Shown piece after piece: positions 9,016-18,354 of a DNA stretch of 64,000 nt (its first letter is position 1; every line of letters begins with the position of its first letter). Below the pieces are notes generated by a model, which did no database searches, was not told the origin of the DNA, and saw nothing but the letters and a program-made list of their open reading frames with translations. Source of the DNA: Pseudomonadota bacterium (GTDB lineage Bacteria > Pseudomonadota > Alphaproteobacteria > Rhodospirillales > Magnetospirillaceae); the NCBI GenBank assembly GCA_021781575.1, contig JAJXWP010000014.1, positions 1 to 64,000 of the forward strand, read 5' to 3'. Made by a program: the position numbers and the translations under genes.

Positions 9016-10299
9016 ATGACCAACACCACCAAGATCGTCTTCATCGGTGCGGGCAGCGCCGCCTTCGGCCTGTCCATGTATCGCGATCTGTTCACTACCA
9101 AGGATTTGGCCGGCAGCACTCTGACACTGGTGGATACCAATCCGGAGGCCTTGCGGCGCATGGGCGACCTCGCCGAGCTGCTGAACCGCCGAGGCGATGC
9201 CGGTTTGAAGATCGAACGGACGACCGACCGCCGGGCCGCCCTCGACGGTGCGCGCTTCGTCGTCAATTCGGTGGCTATCGACCGCAACCGATTGTGGAAG
9301 CAGGACTTCGATATACCCAAGAAATACGGCATCCGCCACACCTTGGGCGAAAACGGCGGCCCCGGCGGCCTGTTCTTCACCCTTCGGACCATGCCGCTGA
9401 TTTTCGATATCGCCCGCGATGTCGAGGATCTGTGCCCCGATGCCCTGTTCATCAACCTCTCCAACCCCGAAAGCCGCATCGTGCTGGGCCTCAGCCGATA
9501 CAGCAAGGTCAAGCCGTTGGGGCTTTGCCATGGTCTTTTTCTGGCGCGCTGGTTCATTTGCCAGATCCTCGGCATGGCCGAAGCCGAGGTGGATCTGTGG
9601 GGGGCCGGCCTCAATCACTTCCAATGGGTCATGCACGTCCATGAGCGGCGGACCGGCCGCGACCTCTACCCCCTTTTGCGGGAGCGGGAAAAGACGCACG
9701 ATCCGTCGTTCACTCCGTTGATCCGCAAACTGTTCCACGCCTTCGGCCTGTGGCCGAGTTGCAGCGACGATCACACCGGCGAATTCCTGCCTTACGGCTG
9801 GGAAGCCGGTGAGCACGGCTTCGACTTCGACGAGGACGAGCGTGGCCGCGAGCGGCTCAAGGCCCTGATCGAAGGGGTTATCGACGGCAGCACTCCGCCG
9901 CCGGACGAGTGGTCTCAGGAATCCTGGGGTGAGCGAGCCGTCGCGGTAATCACCGGCATCCTGCACAACCGCAAGCGCCTCATTGAGTCGGGCATCGTCT
10001 GCAACCGGGGCGTCATCCCCAACCTGCCGGCGGACTTGGCCGTGGAGGTACCGCTCATGGCCGATGCCGCAGGTATTCACCCGGTATCGCTGGGGCCGCT
10101 CCCGGAGCCGATCGCCAACCTGCTCAAGGTTCAGGCCGGCGTGCAGCAAATGGCCGTCGAGGCGGCCATCCACGCCTCGAAGGAACTGGCCCTGCAGGCC
10201 CTGCTGATCGACCCGGTGATCAATTCGACCACCGCAGCCGCGCAGATCCTTGACGAACTGTGGGAAGTCAACAAGCCCTATATCCGACCTTGCGTGTAA
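9016..10299 (+). CDS. Glycoside hydrolase family 4 protein
   Basis: The 427-residue protein has the GH4 signature: an NAD-binding N-terminus ([13 protein letters not shown]), LSNPES near residue 152, CHG with the metal-binding cysteine at about 171, and GLNHFQW with histidine at about 201. GH4 enzymes split alpha- or beta-glycosides by an NAD- and Mn-dependent oxidation-elimination mechanism in the cytoplasm. The substrate (alpha-glucoside, galactoside or galacturonide) cannot be read from sequence. The start at 9016 was chosen for AAGGTG upstream and because the family begins there. It lies between two chemoreceptor genes with no sugar transporter beside it. Confidence 0.88.
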   Translation: MTNTTKIVFIGAGSAAFGLSMYRDLFTTKDLAGSTLTLVDTNPEALRRMGDLAELLNRRGDAGLKIERTTDRRAALDGARFVVNSVAIDRNRLWKQDFDIPKKYGIRHTLGENGGPGGLFFTLRTMPLIFDIARDVEDLCPDALFINLSNPESRIVLGLSRYSKVKPLGLCHGLFLARWFICQILGMAEAEVDLWGAGLNHFQWVMHVHERRTGRDLYPLLREREKTHDPSFTPLIRKLFHAFGLWPSCSDDHTGEFLPYGWEAGEHGFDFDEDERGRERLKALIEGVIDGSTPPPDEWSQESWGERAVAVITGILHNRKRLIESGIVCNRGVIPNLPADLAVEVPLMADAAGIHPVSLGPLPEPIANLLKVQAGVQQMAVEAAIHASKELALQALLIDPVINSTTAAAQILDELWEVNKPYIRPCV

Positions 10300-10357
10300 C
10301 TCGAATAAATAAATATGCTGACAGTTGATAGGCACGCTAATTTTCGCGGGATAGTCG

Positions 10358-11557
10358 ATGATGGGAAACAAACACAAACCACTCGCTGCCGTTATCGGCG
10401 TGACGGCCGTGGCCTTGTTCGTCGAGGTCGCGTTAAACACCCCTAGCCTGCTGAGCGTCGCTCTGTTGGCCCTCGCCGGGGCCGGCGCAGTGGCGGTGGT
10501 GTCTTTTGGCGGCGAGGCTGACTTGCGCGCCCTGGCCTCGGACACGGAACGCCTCGCTGCCGGTGACGCCACCGGCCGGATCGAGGGAACGGAACGGCAG
10601 GATGACCTTGGACGCCTGGCCCGCAGCCTGGAGACCCTACGGCAGCAGGCGGCGGCCTTGGCCGACGAGGGGAAGATCAAATTGGAAGAGCAGGAGCGCG
10701 GCCTGCAAAAATCCCGCAAGCGCATGACGCTGCTTCTCGACTTCGACGCGGCCGTCCGCTCAAAGCTGGCCGCGGTGACGTCCTCGGCCGATCGGGCGCG
10801 CTCCATATCAGCCGGCTTGATTTCGGCCGCCGACCAAGCCAGCCAGCGCGGCGCGGCGGTAGCCGACGCCGCCGGCACGGCGGCCGCCAACGTGCAGACG
10901 GTGGCCAGCGCGGCGGAGGAACTGACCGCTTCCACCGAGGAAATCGCCCGGCATGTGACGGCGACCAGCCGGATCACCGGCCAGGCCGTGGCCGGCATCG
11001 GGCGAGCCAACGAACTGATCCTGTCGCTGGACGAAGCAGCGCAGAAGATCGGAACCATCATTACCCTGATCAACGATATCGCCAGCCAGACCAATCTGCT
11101 GGCGCTGAATGCCACCATTGAGGCGGCAAGGGCCGGCGAAGCGGGAAAGGGTTTCGCCGTCGTCGCCAATGAGGTCAAGAGCCTGGCCAATCAGACGGCT
11201 CGGGCGACCGGTGACATCTCGGAGCAGGTGGCAGGAATCCAGAACTCGACCCATTCCGCCGTGGAAGCCATTCGATCGGTGATGGACACCATCGGGCAGG
11301 TCAGCGAAGTGGTCACTTCCATTGCCACCGCTGTCGAGGAACAGACGGCAGCGACCCGCGAAATCGCCCGCGGCGTTCAGGAAGCGGCGGAAGGCAACGG
11401 CTTGGTCGCCGGCAATGTATCCGAGGTATCGCAAGCCGCCGCCGAAACCCACCAGTTGGCCGGCGCGATGAACGGCGTTGCCGACGAACTGGCCGGAGAA
11501 GCGACCGCCTTGCGCGACAGCGTCGAGCGGGTCCTCGCCGATATCAAGGCGGTGTGA
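10358..11557 (+). CDS. Membrane-anchored chemoreceptor without sensor domain
   Basis: The 399-residue protein has two adjacent membrane segments (about 8-27 and 31-51) separated by only a few residues, so there is no periplasmic ligand domain. A HAMP-like stretch (about 52-100) and a full signalling domain with [19 protein letters not shown] (near 242-260) follow. It may sense membrane state or cytoplasmic signals, or act in arrays with other receptors. It starts 58 bases after the GH4 gene and may be co-transcribed with it. It ends one base before the convergent transporter gene. No C-terminal CheR-docking pentapeptide is seen. Confidence 0.87.
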   Translation: MMGNKHKPLAAVIGVTAVALFVEVALNTPSLLSVALLALAGAGAVAVVSFGGEADLRALASDTERLAAGDATGRIEGTERQDDLGRLARSLETLRQQAAALADEGKIKLEEQERGLQKSRKRMTLLLDFDAAVRSKLAAVTSSADRARSISAGLISAADQASQRGAAVADAAGTAAANVQTVASAAEELTASTEEIARHVTATSRITGQAVAGIGRANELILSLDEAAQKIGTIITLINDIASQTNLLALNATIEAARAGEAGKGFAVVANEVKSLANQTARATGDISEQVAGIQNSTHSAVEAIRSVMDTIGQVSEVVTSIATAVEEQTAATREIARGVQEAAEGNGLVAGNVSEVSQAAAETHQLAGAMNGVADELAGEATALRDSVERVLADIKAV

Positions 11558-11558
11558 A

Positions 11559-12437
11559 TCACTGCACCGCCGCGATGAGCAGGGGCAGCGTAAGATAGGA
11601 CAGGATCGTCGACACCAGCACCATGCCGGCTACTTCCTCCGGCTGATCACCGTATAACCGGGCGAAAAGGTAATTGAACACCGCGACCGGCATGGCGCTT
11701 TCGACGATGACGACCCCGCGCGCAGCCCCGTGCAGACCGAACACCAATGCGACCAGCCAACCGCCGCCGGCGCCCAACGTCAATCGACCGACGGAAAGTG
11801 CCAGGGCGCGTTGGAGATTGGCCACTTTCAGCTGGGCCAGGGCTACGCCCAGCGCCAGCAGCATCAGCGGGATGGTCAGGCCGGAGGCGAGAGAAGTGGT
11901 GTTGGCCAACCATTGCGGGACCGTCAAATGGAAGCCGTCGACGGCCATGGCGGCGGCAACGGCGGGCAGAAACGGAGCCTTCAACAGGTCGGGGCGAAAA
12001 CGCCCGGCGGCGATGGCCGGCCCAAGAGTAAACTGTCCGATGGTGGTCACCGTGAAATAGATCATGGCCAAGGCCAGGCCGTCCTCGCCGAAGGCGAACA
12101 GGCAGACGGGCAGCCCCATATTGCCGATATTGGGAAATACCAGGGATGGCAGATAGACATTGGCGGGCAGCCGGACCGCCACCAGCGCAACGGCGGCAAT
12201 GGCGGCAAACAGCACCAGGCAGGCCAGGGTGGCGCTCCCGACCAGCACCACTTGCAGCGCAGGCAGGTGGATTTTGGTCAACGTGCTGAAAACCAGGCAC
12301 GGCGCCCCCACCAACGTCACCAGATTGGTCACCAATTCCTGGTCGAACGGCATCCTCCGCCGGCCCCAGAGATAGCCGGCAAAAGACATCAGAAGAACCG
12401 GCAGGATGACGGCCGCCAAGCCGGACAAGAGGCCCAT
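11559..12437 (-). CDS. AEC-family transporter
   Basis: The 292-residue integral membrane protein has about ten hydrophobic segments and resembles the auxin efflux carrier (AEC) family, for example in LVTNLVTLVGAPCLVFSTLTK and SLVFPNIGNMGLPVCLFAFGEDGLALA. Bacterial members move organic acids such as malate or malonate, but the substrate here is unknown. It is convergent with the chemoreceptor gene, with a single base between stop codons, and follows a hypothetical gene on the same strand with a 10-base gap, suggesting a two-gene unit. Confidence 0.87.
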   Translation of the reverse strand: MGLLSGLAAVILPVLLMSFAGYLWGRRRMPFDQELVTNLVTLVGAPCLVFSTLTKIHLPALQVVLVGSATLACLVLFAAIAAVALVAVRLPANVYLPSLVFPNIGNMGLPVCLFAFGEDGLALAMIYFTVTTIGQFTLGPAIAAGRFRPDLLKAPFLPAVAAAMAVDGFHLTVPQWLANTTSLASGLTIPLMLLALGVALAQLKVANLQRALALSVGRLTLGAGGGWLVALVFGLHGAARGVVIVESAMPVAVFNYLFARLYGDQPEEVAGMVLVSTILSYLTLPLLIAAVQ

Positions 12438-12447
12438 GGAAAGCCTT

Positions 12448-13074
12448 TCAGGCGTGCCGCAAGCCGAGAACGAAACCGACCAGGCCGGCGATCAGGGCCA
12501 CGGCGGGAATCACGAAAAGCAGGAATTTCTGGCGTGTCTGATCGTGGCGCCACTGCTCCTTGGCCCATCGGGCTTCCAGTAGGCCGGCGATCACGCCGGT
12601 AGTGGCCGCCTGAAGGAAGTCGCCAAAGAAGATGCTCTCCAGCGACCAAGGGGTAAAACGCCCGTCGCAGTACTCCCGGACGATCACGCTGAAGGCGCAG
12701 CCCTCGACGCTTGAATCCGCCTGCCACCGCTCGATCACGCCGTTGCGCCGCTCTTGTCCGCTTGGCGGGCCGAGCGGGCGAAAGGTGAAGACGCTGCCTC
12801 GGTAAAGCAGATCGCGCGACGACTTCGGCTTCCCCGCCTCCTCGGCCGGCGCTTCTTCCGCCGTCCGGATGTCCGGCGGGCCGGCTCTAAGAACCGCTTC
12901 GTAGAGTTTGGCCCGATCCTCTATCGCCTGCTTGCGGGCCGCCTTCGGCACCTCGTTCTTGGCCGGTTTGTCGGCAGCCTGGGGTGGCGCAGCCTCGGTC
13001 GGGCTGGGCATCCGCATAAGCACCCGCATGGCAGGGGAATTCATTGGGTCGGTCCGTTTATCGTCGTCGGCCAT
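12448..13074 (-). CDS. Hypothetical protein with C-terminal membrane helix
   Basis: This 208-residue protein matches no family I recognise. The first 80 residues are charged and rich in proline and alanine, probably disordered. The middle (about 90-155) contains an ordered segment with YRGSVFTFRPLGPP and VREYCDGRFTPWSLESIFFG. A hydrophobic helix (about 185-206, FLLFVIPAVALIAGLVGFVLG) near the C-terminus is a likely membrane anchor. It is probably co-transcribed with the AEC transporter downstream. Confidence 0.65.
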   Translation of the reverse strand: MADDDKRTDPMNSPAMRVLMRMPSPTEAAPPQAADKPAKNEVPKAARKQAIEDRAKLYEAVLRAGPPDIRTAEEAPAEEAGKPKSSRDLLYRGSVFTFRPLGPPSGQERRNGVIERWQADSSVEGCAFSVIVREYCDGRFTPWSLESIFFGDFLQAATTGVIAGLLEARWAKEQWRHDQTRQKFLLFVIPAVALIAGLVGFVLGLRHA

Positions 13075-13125
13075 GGGGCGTCTCGGTCATGGGGCGAAGC
13101 ATCGTAGCACGGGAGGAAGAGAGGT

Positions 13126-13578
13126 TCAGGGCAATCCCAGCCTGACAAATTCGATCTTCGGACAGCGATCCATGACGACATCGAGGCCGGCTGCCTCTGC
13201 TCTGGCCGCCGCCGCCTCGTGGCGGACACCGAGTTGCATCCACACCACCTTCGCGCCGATGTCGATGGCGTCGTCGACAAACGGTGGAATCGAGGCCGAG
13301 GCGCGAAACAAATCGACCATGTCGACCGGTTCGGGGATATCCTTCAGCATTGCATGAACCCGTTCACCAAGCAGAACCTGTCCGGCGATCCCCGGATTGA
13401 CCGGATGGACTCGGTAGCCCTTGCTCTGCAGAAAACGCATGACCTCATGGCTGGGTCGTTCGGATTTGGGTGAGGCGCCAACCAAGGCGATGCTGCGTAC
13501 CGTCGACAAGATCCGTCGCAATTTCACGTCCATGTCGTCGAGTGGCGCCCGCATGGCGCGAAGATCGTCGGCGTCCAT
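13126..13578 (-). CDS. CoA-binding (YccU-like) protein
   Basis: The 150-residue protein is a single CoA-binding Rossmann domain of the YccU type: IALVGASPKSERPSHEVMRFLQSKGYRVHPVNPG near residues 30-62, VDMVDLFRASASIPPFVDDAI in the middle and VVWMQLGVRHEAAA after it. The fold resembles the N-terminal domain of succinyl-CoA synthetase alpha, but the cellular role is unknown. Length is normal. The start at 13578 has GGGGGA just upstream. Confidence 0.85.
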   Translation of the reverse strand: MDADDLRAMRAPLDDMDVKLRRILSTVRSIALVGASPKSERPSHEVMRFLQSKGYRVHPVNPGIAGQVLLGERVHAMLKDIPEPVDMVDLFRASASIPPFVDDAIDIGAKVVWMQLGVRHEAAAARAEAAGLDVVMDRCPKIEFVRLGLP

Positions 13579-13699
13579 CGAAGTCCCCCATCGGATTCAG
13601 TCGCCCACGAGCCTGCCTCCGCCGGTCGGGGCGCGTCAAGGTCTTGACCTGGCGGACCGTCATCCTGGATTGTGGGGAACCCATGACGCGGGAGATCCC

Positions 13700-14137
13700 A
13701 TGGCTGCCGACATCATCAAGGCCTCTCAGGCAAGCTTCGTAATCGGCCCTCCGGTGGCGCCGGAGGAACTGAAGCAGCTGTACCGGCAGGCTGGCGCCCG
13801 GGCCGGCGGCACGACCACTCTGCTGGCCCGGAAGTTGGCCGAGACCAGAAAAGAGTCGGTGACTGTTTTTTCGACAGTCACGCAGAACGGAAAAAGCCTC
13901 TTGCAGAGAATGTTGGAAGGGGTCCTGCGCAAGGAACTCGCCAGGCTGGAGGCAACCGTCAGCGAGAGGACAGTCCGTGGGGATCTGGTGCCTTGTCTGA
14001 CCATCTCACTGCAGAAATCGGCCTATGCCGACGGCCAGCCCCTTTCGACGAACTTGACGAAAACGGTGATCCAGGACTTGGAAGGAGGCCTCCGCATGGC
14101 CTTCAAGGCCGAATGGGTACAGTCCGTCGTCAGTTAA
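13700..14137 (+). CDS. Hypothetical protein
   Basis: This 145-residue protein has no recognised family. It is soluble-looking, with a basic middle region (RKLAETRKESVTVFS, LRKELARLEATVSERTVRGDL) and predicted alternating helix and strand. The start at 13700 has GGGAG six bases upstream; the frame stays open further upstream but there it runs antisense into the CoA-binding protein gene. It lies between two minus-strand genes. Confidence 0.55.
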   Translation: MAADIIKASQASFVIGPPVAPEELKQLYRQAGARAGGTTTLLARKLAETRKESVTVFSTVTQNGKSLLQRMLEGVLRKELARLEATVSERTVRGDLVPCLTISLQKSAYADGQPLSTNLTKTVIQDLEGGLRMAFKAEWVQSVVS

Positions 14138-14186
14138 GGCCGGCTGGTTGATTAGGCGCCCGATTAGCTGTCTTCGGCGCCGCTCT

Positions 14187-14882
14187 TTAATCTCGCCGCG
14201 CCACCGAACCGCGGTCGAAATGCGGTTCGCGACGGCCGTCGAATGACTCGGTCCGCCGCTCGAATGTCGGTTCGCGCCGCTGCCTCGACCGCGTCGGCAC
14301 GCCTTCCTCGGAATCGCGACTCATCAGCTTGGCTACCCAACGCAGCGCCAACACCACGATGACGCCGAAGGCGGCGATGCGGATGATATAGCCGATCATC
14401 GCGGCTGTTTCGTCGCCCATCATCGCCCCGCCGTAAAGCAGAGATCCGAGGCCGGTCCCGATCAACCCGGCGAGCAGTCCGCTGACCACTGGATGGGTCG
14501 GCAGAAATCCCGTCGAGGGCGCCACCTGGGCTGGGGGCGGTTCCGCCGCCGAAGCCCCCGTCGGGGCTCCTTCCGAAACCACCGATGGCCGCGGCGCCGC
14601 GGCCAAAGGCGCCGTCGGGGCCAGATTAATCTGCGGCGTTTCGGCCTCCACCTTGGGCACTGCGGGCGCGGCGATCGGCGCCGACGGCCTTCTGTGGCGC
14701 TCGCCCCGTTCCACCGCCTCGGATTCACCGTGGCGGGCGCCGAGAACACCGATTGTCGGATTGTTCTCGTATGAGGCGGAGCTGTCCTTTTCCTTGGCGG
14801 ACCCGGCAACCGCCATGCCGGAAACCAGCGATAGGGCCATGATCAGTCCGACCATCCCCAGGCGATTTCGTGAAAACTGCAC
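14187..14882 (-). CDS. Membrane protein, Tim44-like N-terminal region only
   Basis: The 231-residue protein begins with a signal sequence (about 1-26), then a proline/alanine-rich linker (about 50-125), a glycine-rich segment (VSGLLAGLIGTGLGSLLYGG, about 133-152) and a membrane helix (IIRIAAFGVIVVLALRWVAKL, about 166-186). It ends in a basic, arginine-rich tail. The glycine-rich-plus-helix layout resembles the N-terminus of bacterial Tim44-like proteins, but the Tim44 domain is missing. The start is GTG at 14882; an ATG at 14855 is an alternative. Function unknown. Confidence 0.6.
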   Translation of the reverse strand: MQFSRNRLGMVGLIMALSLVSGMAVAGSAKEKDSSASYENNPTIGVLGARHGESEAVERGERHRRPSAPIAAPAVPKVEAETPQINLAPTAPLAAAPRPSVVSEGAPTGASAAEPPPAQVAPSTGFLPTHPVVSGLLAGLIGTGLGSLLYGGAMMGDETAAMIGYIIRIAAFGVIVVLALRWVAKLMSRDSEEGVPTRSRQRREPTFERRTESFDGRREPHFDRGSVARRD

Positions 14883-15016
14883 TTCGCTTTGCCTTATCTG
14901 GTGCCTACCGCGGCAGTAACGCGGCAGACCCTACTCTCGATGAAGGGCCCCCATCAAGAGGGATGGCGGCGGCAACCGAAAGAGACGAACGAAAAGCCGG
15001 ATAGGAAGGAATACCC

Positions 15017-15040
15017 CCCTCTCGCCGCCGCAGGAGAGGG
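15017..15040 (-). terminator. Hairpin downstream of cbbM
   Basis: CCCTCTC (15017-15023) pairs with GAGAGGG (15034-15040) around a 10-base GC-rich loop, 23 bases beyond the cbbM stop. On the minus strand it is followed by a GGGGTATTCC stretch, not a clear U-tract, so it is a plausible but not typical terminator. Confidence 0.4.
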
Positions 15041-15063
15041 CGAGAACAACATCAGGCGAAAGC

Positions 15064-16443
15064 CTAAGCAGCGACTTGCAGAACCTCCCGCCAGCGCGGA
15101 TACAGGCGATCGGCATCCCCCTGGAACGAGGCGAAGGCCCGCGCCAGTTCACCATGGTCGCGCGCATAGTCGACCAAATCGACGCCGGCGCTCCACGCCT
15201 CCCACGCCTGGCGCAGCGACCTGGCGCCGGCGACGGGCCCGTCCAGGTGGCCGAACGCTCCGCCGCCCGAGGTCTGAATGACGTTGGCGTGGCCGAGGTT
15301 CTCGAAGAAGCCGGGAAGCCGCAAAGCGTTCATGCCGCCGGAGATGATCGGCGTCGTGGCCTTCAGACCCAGCCATTCCTGGCGGAAATAGGGCCCATCG
15401 GCAATGTCCCGCTCCAGCATGTAGGCGATGGCGCGGTCCGACGCCTCGCCCTCCATCTTGCCGAAGCCCATGGTGCCGGTGTGGATGCCGGAGGCTCCTT
15501 GCAGACGAGCCATCTTGGACAGCACGAACGCAGTGTAGCCGCGCTTTGCCTGGGGCGAGGTTACGGCGCCGTGGCCGGCGCGGTGGTAATGCAGGAACTG
15601 CCCGGGGAACCGGCGGCGCACGGTCGTCACCGCCGCCGGCCCGGCCACATAGCCGTCGACCAGCAGGGCCACATGGCTGGCATTCTCACCGAAGGTCTCC
15701 AGAATGTATTCCCCGCGGGCGACGATCTCCCATGGATCGTCGGCCGTGACATTGGCCGAGAACAGCTTGGCCTGGCCGGTCTCGTCCTGAGCCCGGCGCA
15801 TGGCGTCGGCCACCAAGCGGATGGTCTCCTTGAAGGGGGCGAAGACCTGGTTGCCCTGGGGCTCGTCGTTCTTGATGAAGTCGCCGCCCAGCCAGAACGC
15901 ATGGCAGGCATCGGCGAAGGGTTGCGGCCGCAGTCCCAGCTTCGGCTTGATGATGGTCCCGACGACCAGGCCGCCGTTGACCGTCGGGCGCCCCAGCACC
16001 CGCCACATCTCGGTGATATTGACCGCCGGCCCGTCGAACAGGGTCAGCAGCTTGGGCGGGACGTAGAAATCGTGCATCTTGGCATATTCGACATCGCCCA
16101 TGCCCTGGTTGTTGCCGATGGTCAACGTGAGGAACGAGGCGATCATCGCGCGCCCGTCGGTGATATTCCGGTCGAACAGGGCGACCGGGTAGGCGATCTT
16201 CATCAGTTCCTGAGCTTCATCGACGTGGTAGACCAGGGCGTCGACGCCACGGGTGAAATCGTCAGTGGTGCACACCTCCACATTGGTTCCCGTCGACGAC
16301 TCGGCGGCAAAATGAGCCGCCGTCTCGACAAAGCCATGCCCCGTCTTCGGCCGCATGATGTAAGCGCACAGCACGTGCTCGCCGCCCGAAATGAGCTCGG
16401 CTTCCTGCAGCTTCAGATTCACGTAGCGGCCCGACTGGTCCAT
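15064..16443 (-). CDS. cbbM: Ribulose-bisphosphate carboxylase, form II
   Basis: RuBisCO form II fixes CO2 onto ribulose bisphosphate, giving two 3-phosphoglycerates. The 459-residue protein carries TIIKPKLG with the catalytic lysine at 166, GGDFIKNDE with the carbamylated lysine at 191 and metal ligands 193 and 194, and HYHRAGHGA around His287. These positions equal the Rhodospirillum rubrum numbering. No small-subunit gene is present, as expected for form II. A good AGGAG ribosome site precedes the start. It lies downstream of cbbR on the same strand, with a 109-base gap that holds its own AT-rich promoter region. Confidence 0.98.
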   Translation of the reverse strand: MDQSGRYVNLKLQEAELISGGEHVLCAYIMRPKTGHGFVETAAHFAAESSTGTNVEVCTTDDFTRGVDALVYHVDEAQELMKIAYPVALFDRNITDGRAMIASFLTLTIGNNQGMGDVEYAKMHDFYVPPKLLTLFDGPAVNITEMWRVLGRPTVNGGLVVGTIIKPKLGLRPQPFADACHAFWLGGDFIKNDEPQGNQVFAPFKETIRLVADAMRRAQDETGQAKLFSANVTADDPWEIVARGEYILETFGENASHVALLVDGYVAGPAAVTTVRRRFPGQFLHYHRAGHGAVTSPQAKRGYTAFVLSKMARLQGASGIHTGTMGFGKMEGEASDRAIAYMLERDIADGPYFRQEWLGLKATTPIISGGMNALRLPGFFENLGHANVIQTSGGGAFGHLDGPVAGARSLRQAWEAWSAGVDLVDYARDHGELARAFASFQGDADRLYPRWREVLQVAA

Positions 16444-16552
16444 GGCCTCACTCCTGTGTTGAAAACGACCGAAGAAACCCTACGGCCCAAATGGCATAAG
16501 TTCCACCAAAAGATTCTTGATGTAGATATTTGCTTTTCCTTATTTTAGATAA
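16444..16552 (-). promoter_or_regulatory. cbbM promoter region
   Basis: This 109-base gap between the cbbR stop and the cbbM start contains an AT-rich stretch at about 16515-16557. It holds overlapping TTA/TAA half-sites (for example TTATTTTAGATAATTATGAA) of the kind recognised by LysR-type CbbR. Exact sites cannot be fixed by eye. Confidence 0.45.
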
Positions 16553-17503
16553 TTATGAACTCCGGCTGCGCCGCCGCCGCGGTGGCTGACATCGCGCCAA
16601 ACTCTCCACGCGCTGGGCTCCTTCGCGCACCAGGAAATCGACGAATGCGCCGGCCACGGGCAGCAGTTGCTTGCCTTCCCGATGGACGATGTACCATTCG
16701 CGCATGACCGGCATCCCCTCGATATCCAGGATCGCCAGTAGTCCGGCCGACACCTCCAGACCGATGGTATGACGCGACAGAAGGCTGATTCCCATTCCCG
16801 CCATTACCGCCTGCTTGATGGTTTCGTTGCTCCCCATCTCGATGCTGCGGGCGGCAACGACATTGTGTTCGGCGAGCAACCCCTCGGTCAGCACCCGCGT
16901 GCCGGATCCCTGTTCACGCAACAGGAAGGTCTCGCCGGACAGCGACCGGATGGTCAGGTCGCGCCGCCGGGTCAAAGGATGAGACGGGTTGGCGATCATC
17001 ACCATGGGATGCTTGGCGAAGGCCACGGCGGATACCGGAAAATCGGTGGGCGGGCGCCCCATGATGGCGAGGTCGACCTCGTTGGCTTTCAGCCGGCTGA
17101 CCACCTGTTCGCGATTGGCCACCGACAGCCCCAACTCCACCCCCGGATAACCGGACAGGAACACCGACAGCAACGACGGCGCGAAATATTTTGCCGTACT
17201 GACCACGCCGATGCGCAGGCCTCCCGCCCGGCGTCCGCGCAGCGCCATTACCGCCTCTTCGGAATCGGCGACCGCGCCGAGGATCGTGCGGGCATGGCGG
17301 ATCAGCACCTCTCCCGCCGCAGTCAGGTGCAGCCGACGACCCACCTGTTCGAACAGGGCCAGGCCGGCGAGCGCCTCTAATTGCTTGATCTGCAACGATA
17401 CGGCAGGCTGGCTGAGATGAAGCTCCTCGGCTGCGCGGGAAAAGCTGAGGTGGCGCGCCACCGCATCGAATACCTGCATTTGCCGAATGGTGGCGTGCCG
17501 CAT
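16553..17503 (-). CDS. cbbR: LysR-type regulator CbbR
   Basis: The 316-residue protein has an N-terminal LysR winged helix-turn-helix (LSFSRAAEELHLSQPAVSLQIKQLEALAG, about 18-46) and a C-terminal effector domain. CbbR activates Calvin-cycle genes in response to metabolites such as RuBP or NADPH. Its place between cbbM and the cbbE-F-P-T operon supports this role; family membership alone would only say LysR. The last residues are arginine-rich. It is divergent from cbbE across a 126-base gap. Confidence 0.9.
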   Translation of the reverse strand: MRHATIRQMQVFDAVARHLSFSRAAEELHLSQPAVSLQIKQLEALAGLALFEQVGRRLHLTAAGEVLIRHARTILGAVADSEEAVMALRGRRAGGLRIGVVSTAKYFAPSLLSVFLSGYPGVELGLSVANREQVVSRLKANEVDLAIMGRPPTDFPVSAVAFAKHPMVMIANPSHPLTRRRDLTIRSLSGETFLLREQGSGTRVLTEGLLAEHNVVAARSIEMGSNETIKQAVMAGMGISLLSRHTIGLEVSAGLLAILDIEGMPVMREWYIVHREGKQLLPVAGAFVDFLVREGAQRVESLARCQPPRRRRSRSS

Positions 17504-17629
17504 GAGGTCCGTTTCCGCATTTTCTGATATAACGTTTAGCTAATCACACTTCTAACAATTACTCAATTGCACTTATCCTCTCGACCCCCCTAACATGGCC
17601 CTTCAAAAGCTAGGGGAAGGAAACGAACC
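17504..17629. promoter_or_regulatory. cbbR/cbbE divergent control region
   Basis: The gap between divergent cbbR and cbbE is AT-rich compared with its surroundings. The palindrome TTAGCTAA (17536-17543) is followed by further TNA half-sites (CACTTCTAACAATTACTCAATTG), matching the loose T-N11-A pattern of LysR-type sites. It probably binds CbbR. Confidence 0.5.
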
Positions 17630-18331
17630 ATGAGCGACGGCATAAAGCTCGCGCCCAGCCTCCTGTCCGCCGACTTCGCCCGTTTGGGCGACGAGGTCCG
17701 GGCCGTGGCCGCGGCCGGTGCTGACCTCCTGCATTTTGACGTCATGGACAACCACTATGTCCCCAATCTCACCGTCGGGCCGCTGATCTGCTCGGCGATC
17801 AAGCCGCACTGCCCGATACCGATCGACGTCCATCTGATGGTCAAACCGGTCGATCGCCTTATTCCCGATTTCGCCGCCGCCGGAGCGCGCATCATCACGT
17901 TCCACCCCGAGGCATCCGAGCATGTGCATCGCACCATCGGCTTGATCAAGAGCCACGGCTGTCTGGCCGGGCTGGCGCTCAATCCGGCGACACCGCTGAC
18001 GACCCTCGACCATGTGCTTGAAGACCTCGATCTGGTCCTCGTCATGTCGGTCAACCCCGGTTTCGGAGGACAGTCGTTCATCTCCTCGGCGCTGCCCAAG
18101 CTGGAGGCCATTCGCCGCCGCATCGACGAGTCGGGCCGGGCGATCATGCTTGAAGTCGACGGCGGCGTGAAAATCGACAATGCCGCCGCCATCGGGGCCG
18201 CCGGCGCCGATGTCCTGGTGGCCGGTTCGGCCGTGTTCGGCCAGCCGGACTATCAGTCCGTCATCACCGCCATCCGTTCCGCCGCCCAAAACGGCCAAGC
18301 CAGCCGCCGCGCCACCGCGTCCGCGGCATAA
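17630..18331 (+). CDS. cbbE: Ribulose-phosphate 3-epimerase
   Basis: The 233-residue TIM-barrel enzyme interconverts ribulose-5-phosphate and xylulose-5-phosphate. Signature segments are [17 protein letters not shown] at the N-terminus, [17 protein letters not shown] with metal-binding His and Asp (about 34-50), [23 protein letters not shown] (about 140-153) and EVDGGV. It starts the plus-strand Calvin operon after an AGGGGAAGGAAACG ribosome site, 23 bases before cbbF. Its place in the cbb operon favours the name cbbE over rpe. The C-terminal 15 residues are an alanine- and arginine-rich tail. Confidence 0.95.
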   Translation: MSDGIKLAPSLLSADFARLGDEVRAVAAAGADLLHFDVMDNHYVPNLTVGPLICSAIKPHCPIPIDVHLMVKPVDRLIPDFAAAGARIITFHPEASEHVHRTIGLIKSHGCLAGLALNPATPLTTLDHVLEDLDLVLVMSVNPGFGGQSFISSALPKLEAIRRRIDESGRAIMLEVDGGVKIDNAAAIGAAGADVLVAGSAVFGQPDYQSVITAIRSAAQNGQASRRATASAA

Positions 18332-18354
18332 CGAAATCGTCCAGGAGGAAAACC

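Noticed and set aside
14889-15281. Plus-strand open frame beside cbbM
   Set aside because: Very arginine- and proline-rich, partly antisense to cbbM, without a recognised domain.
15076-16548. 490-residue plus-strand open frame antisense to cbbM
   Set aside because: cbbM on the minus strand has all RuBisCO catalytic residues; the antisense frame is a shadow.
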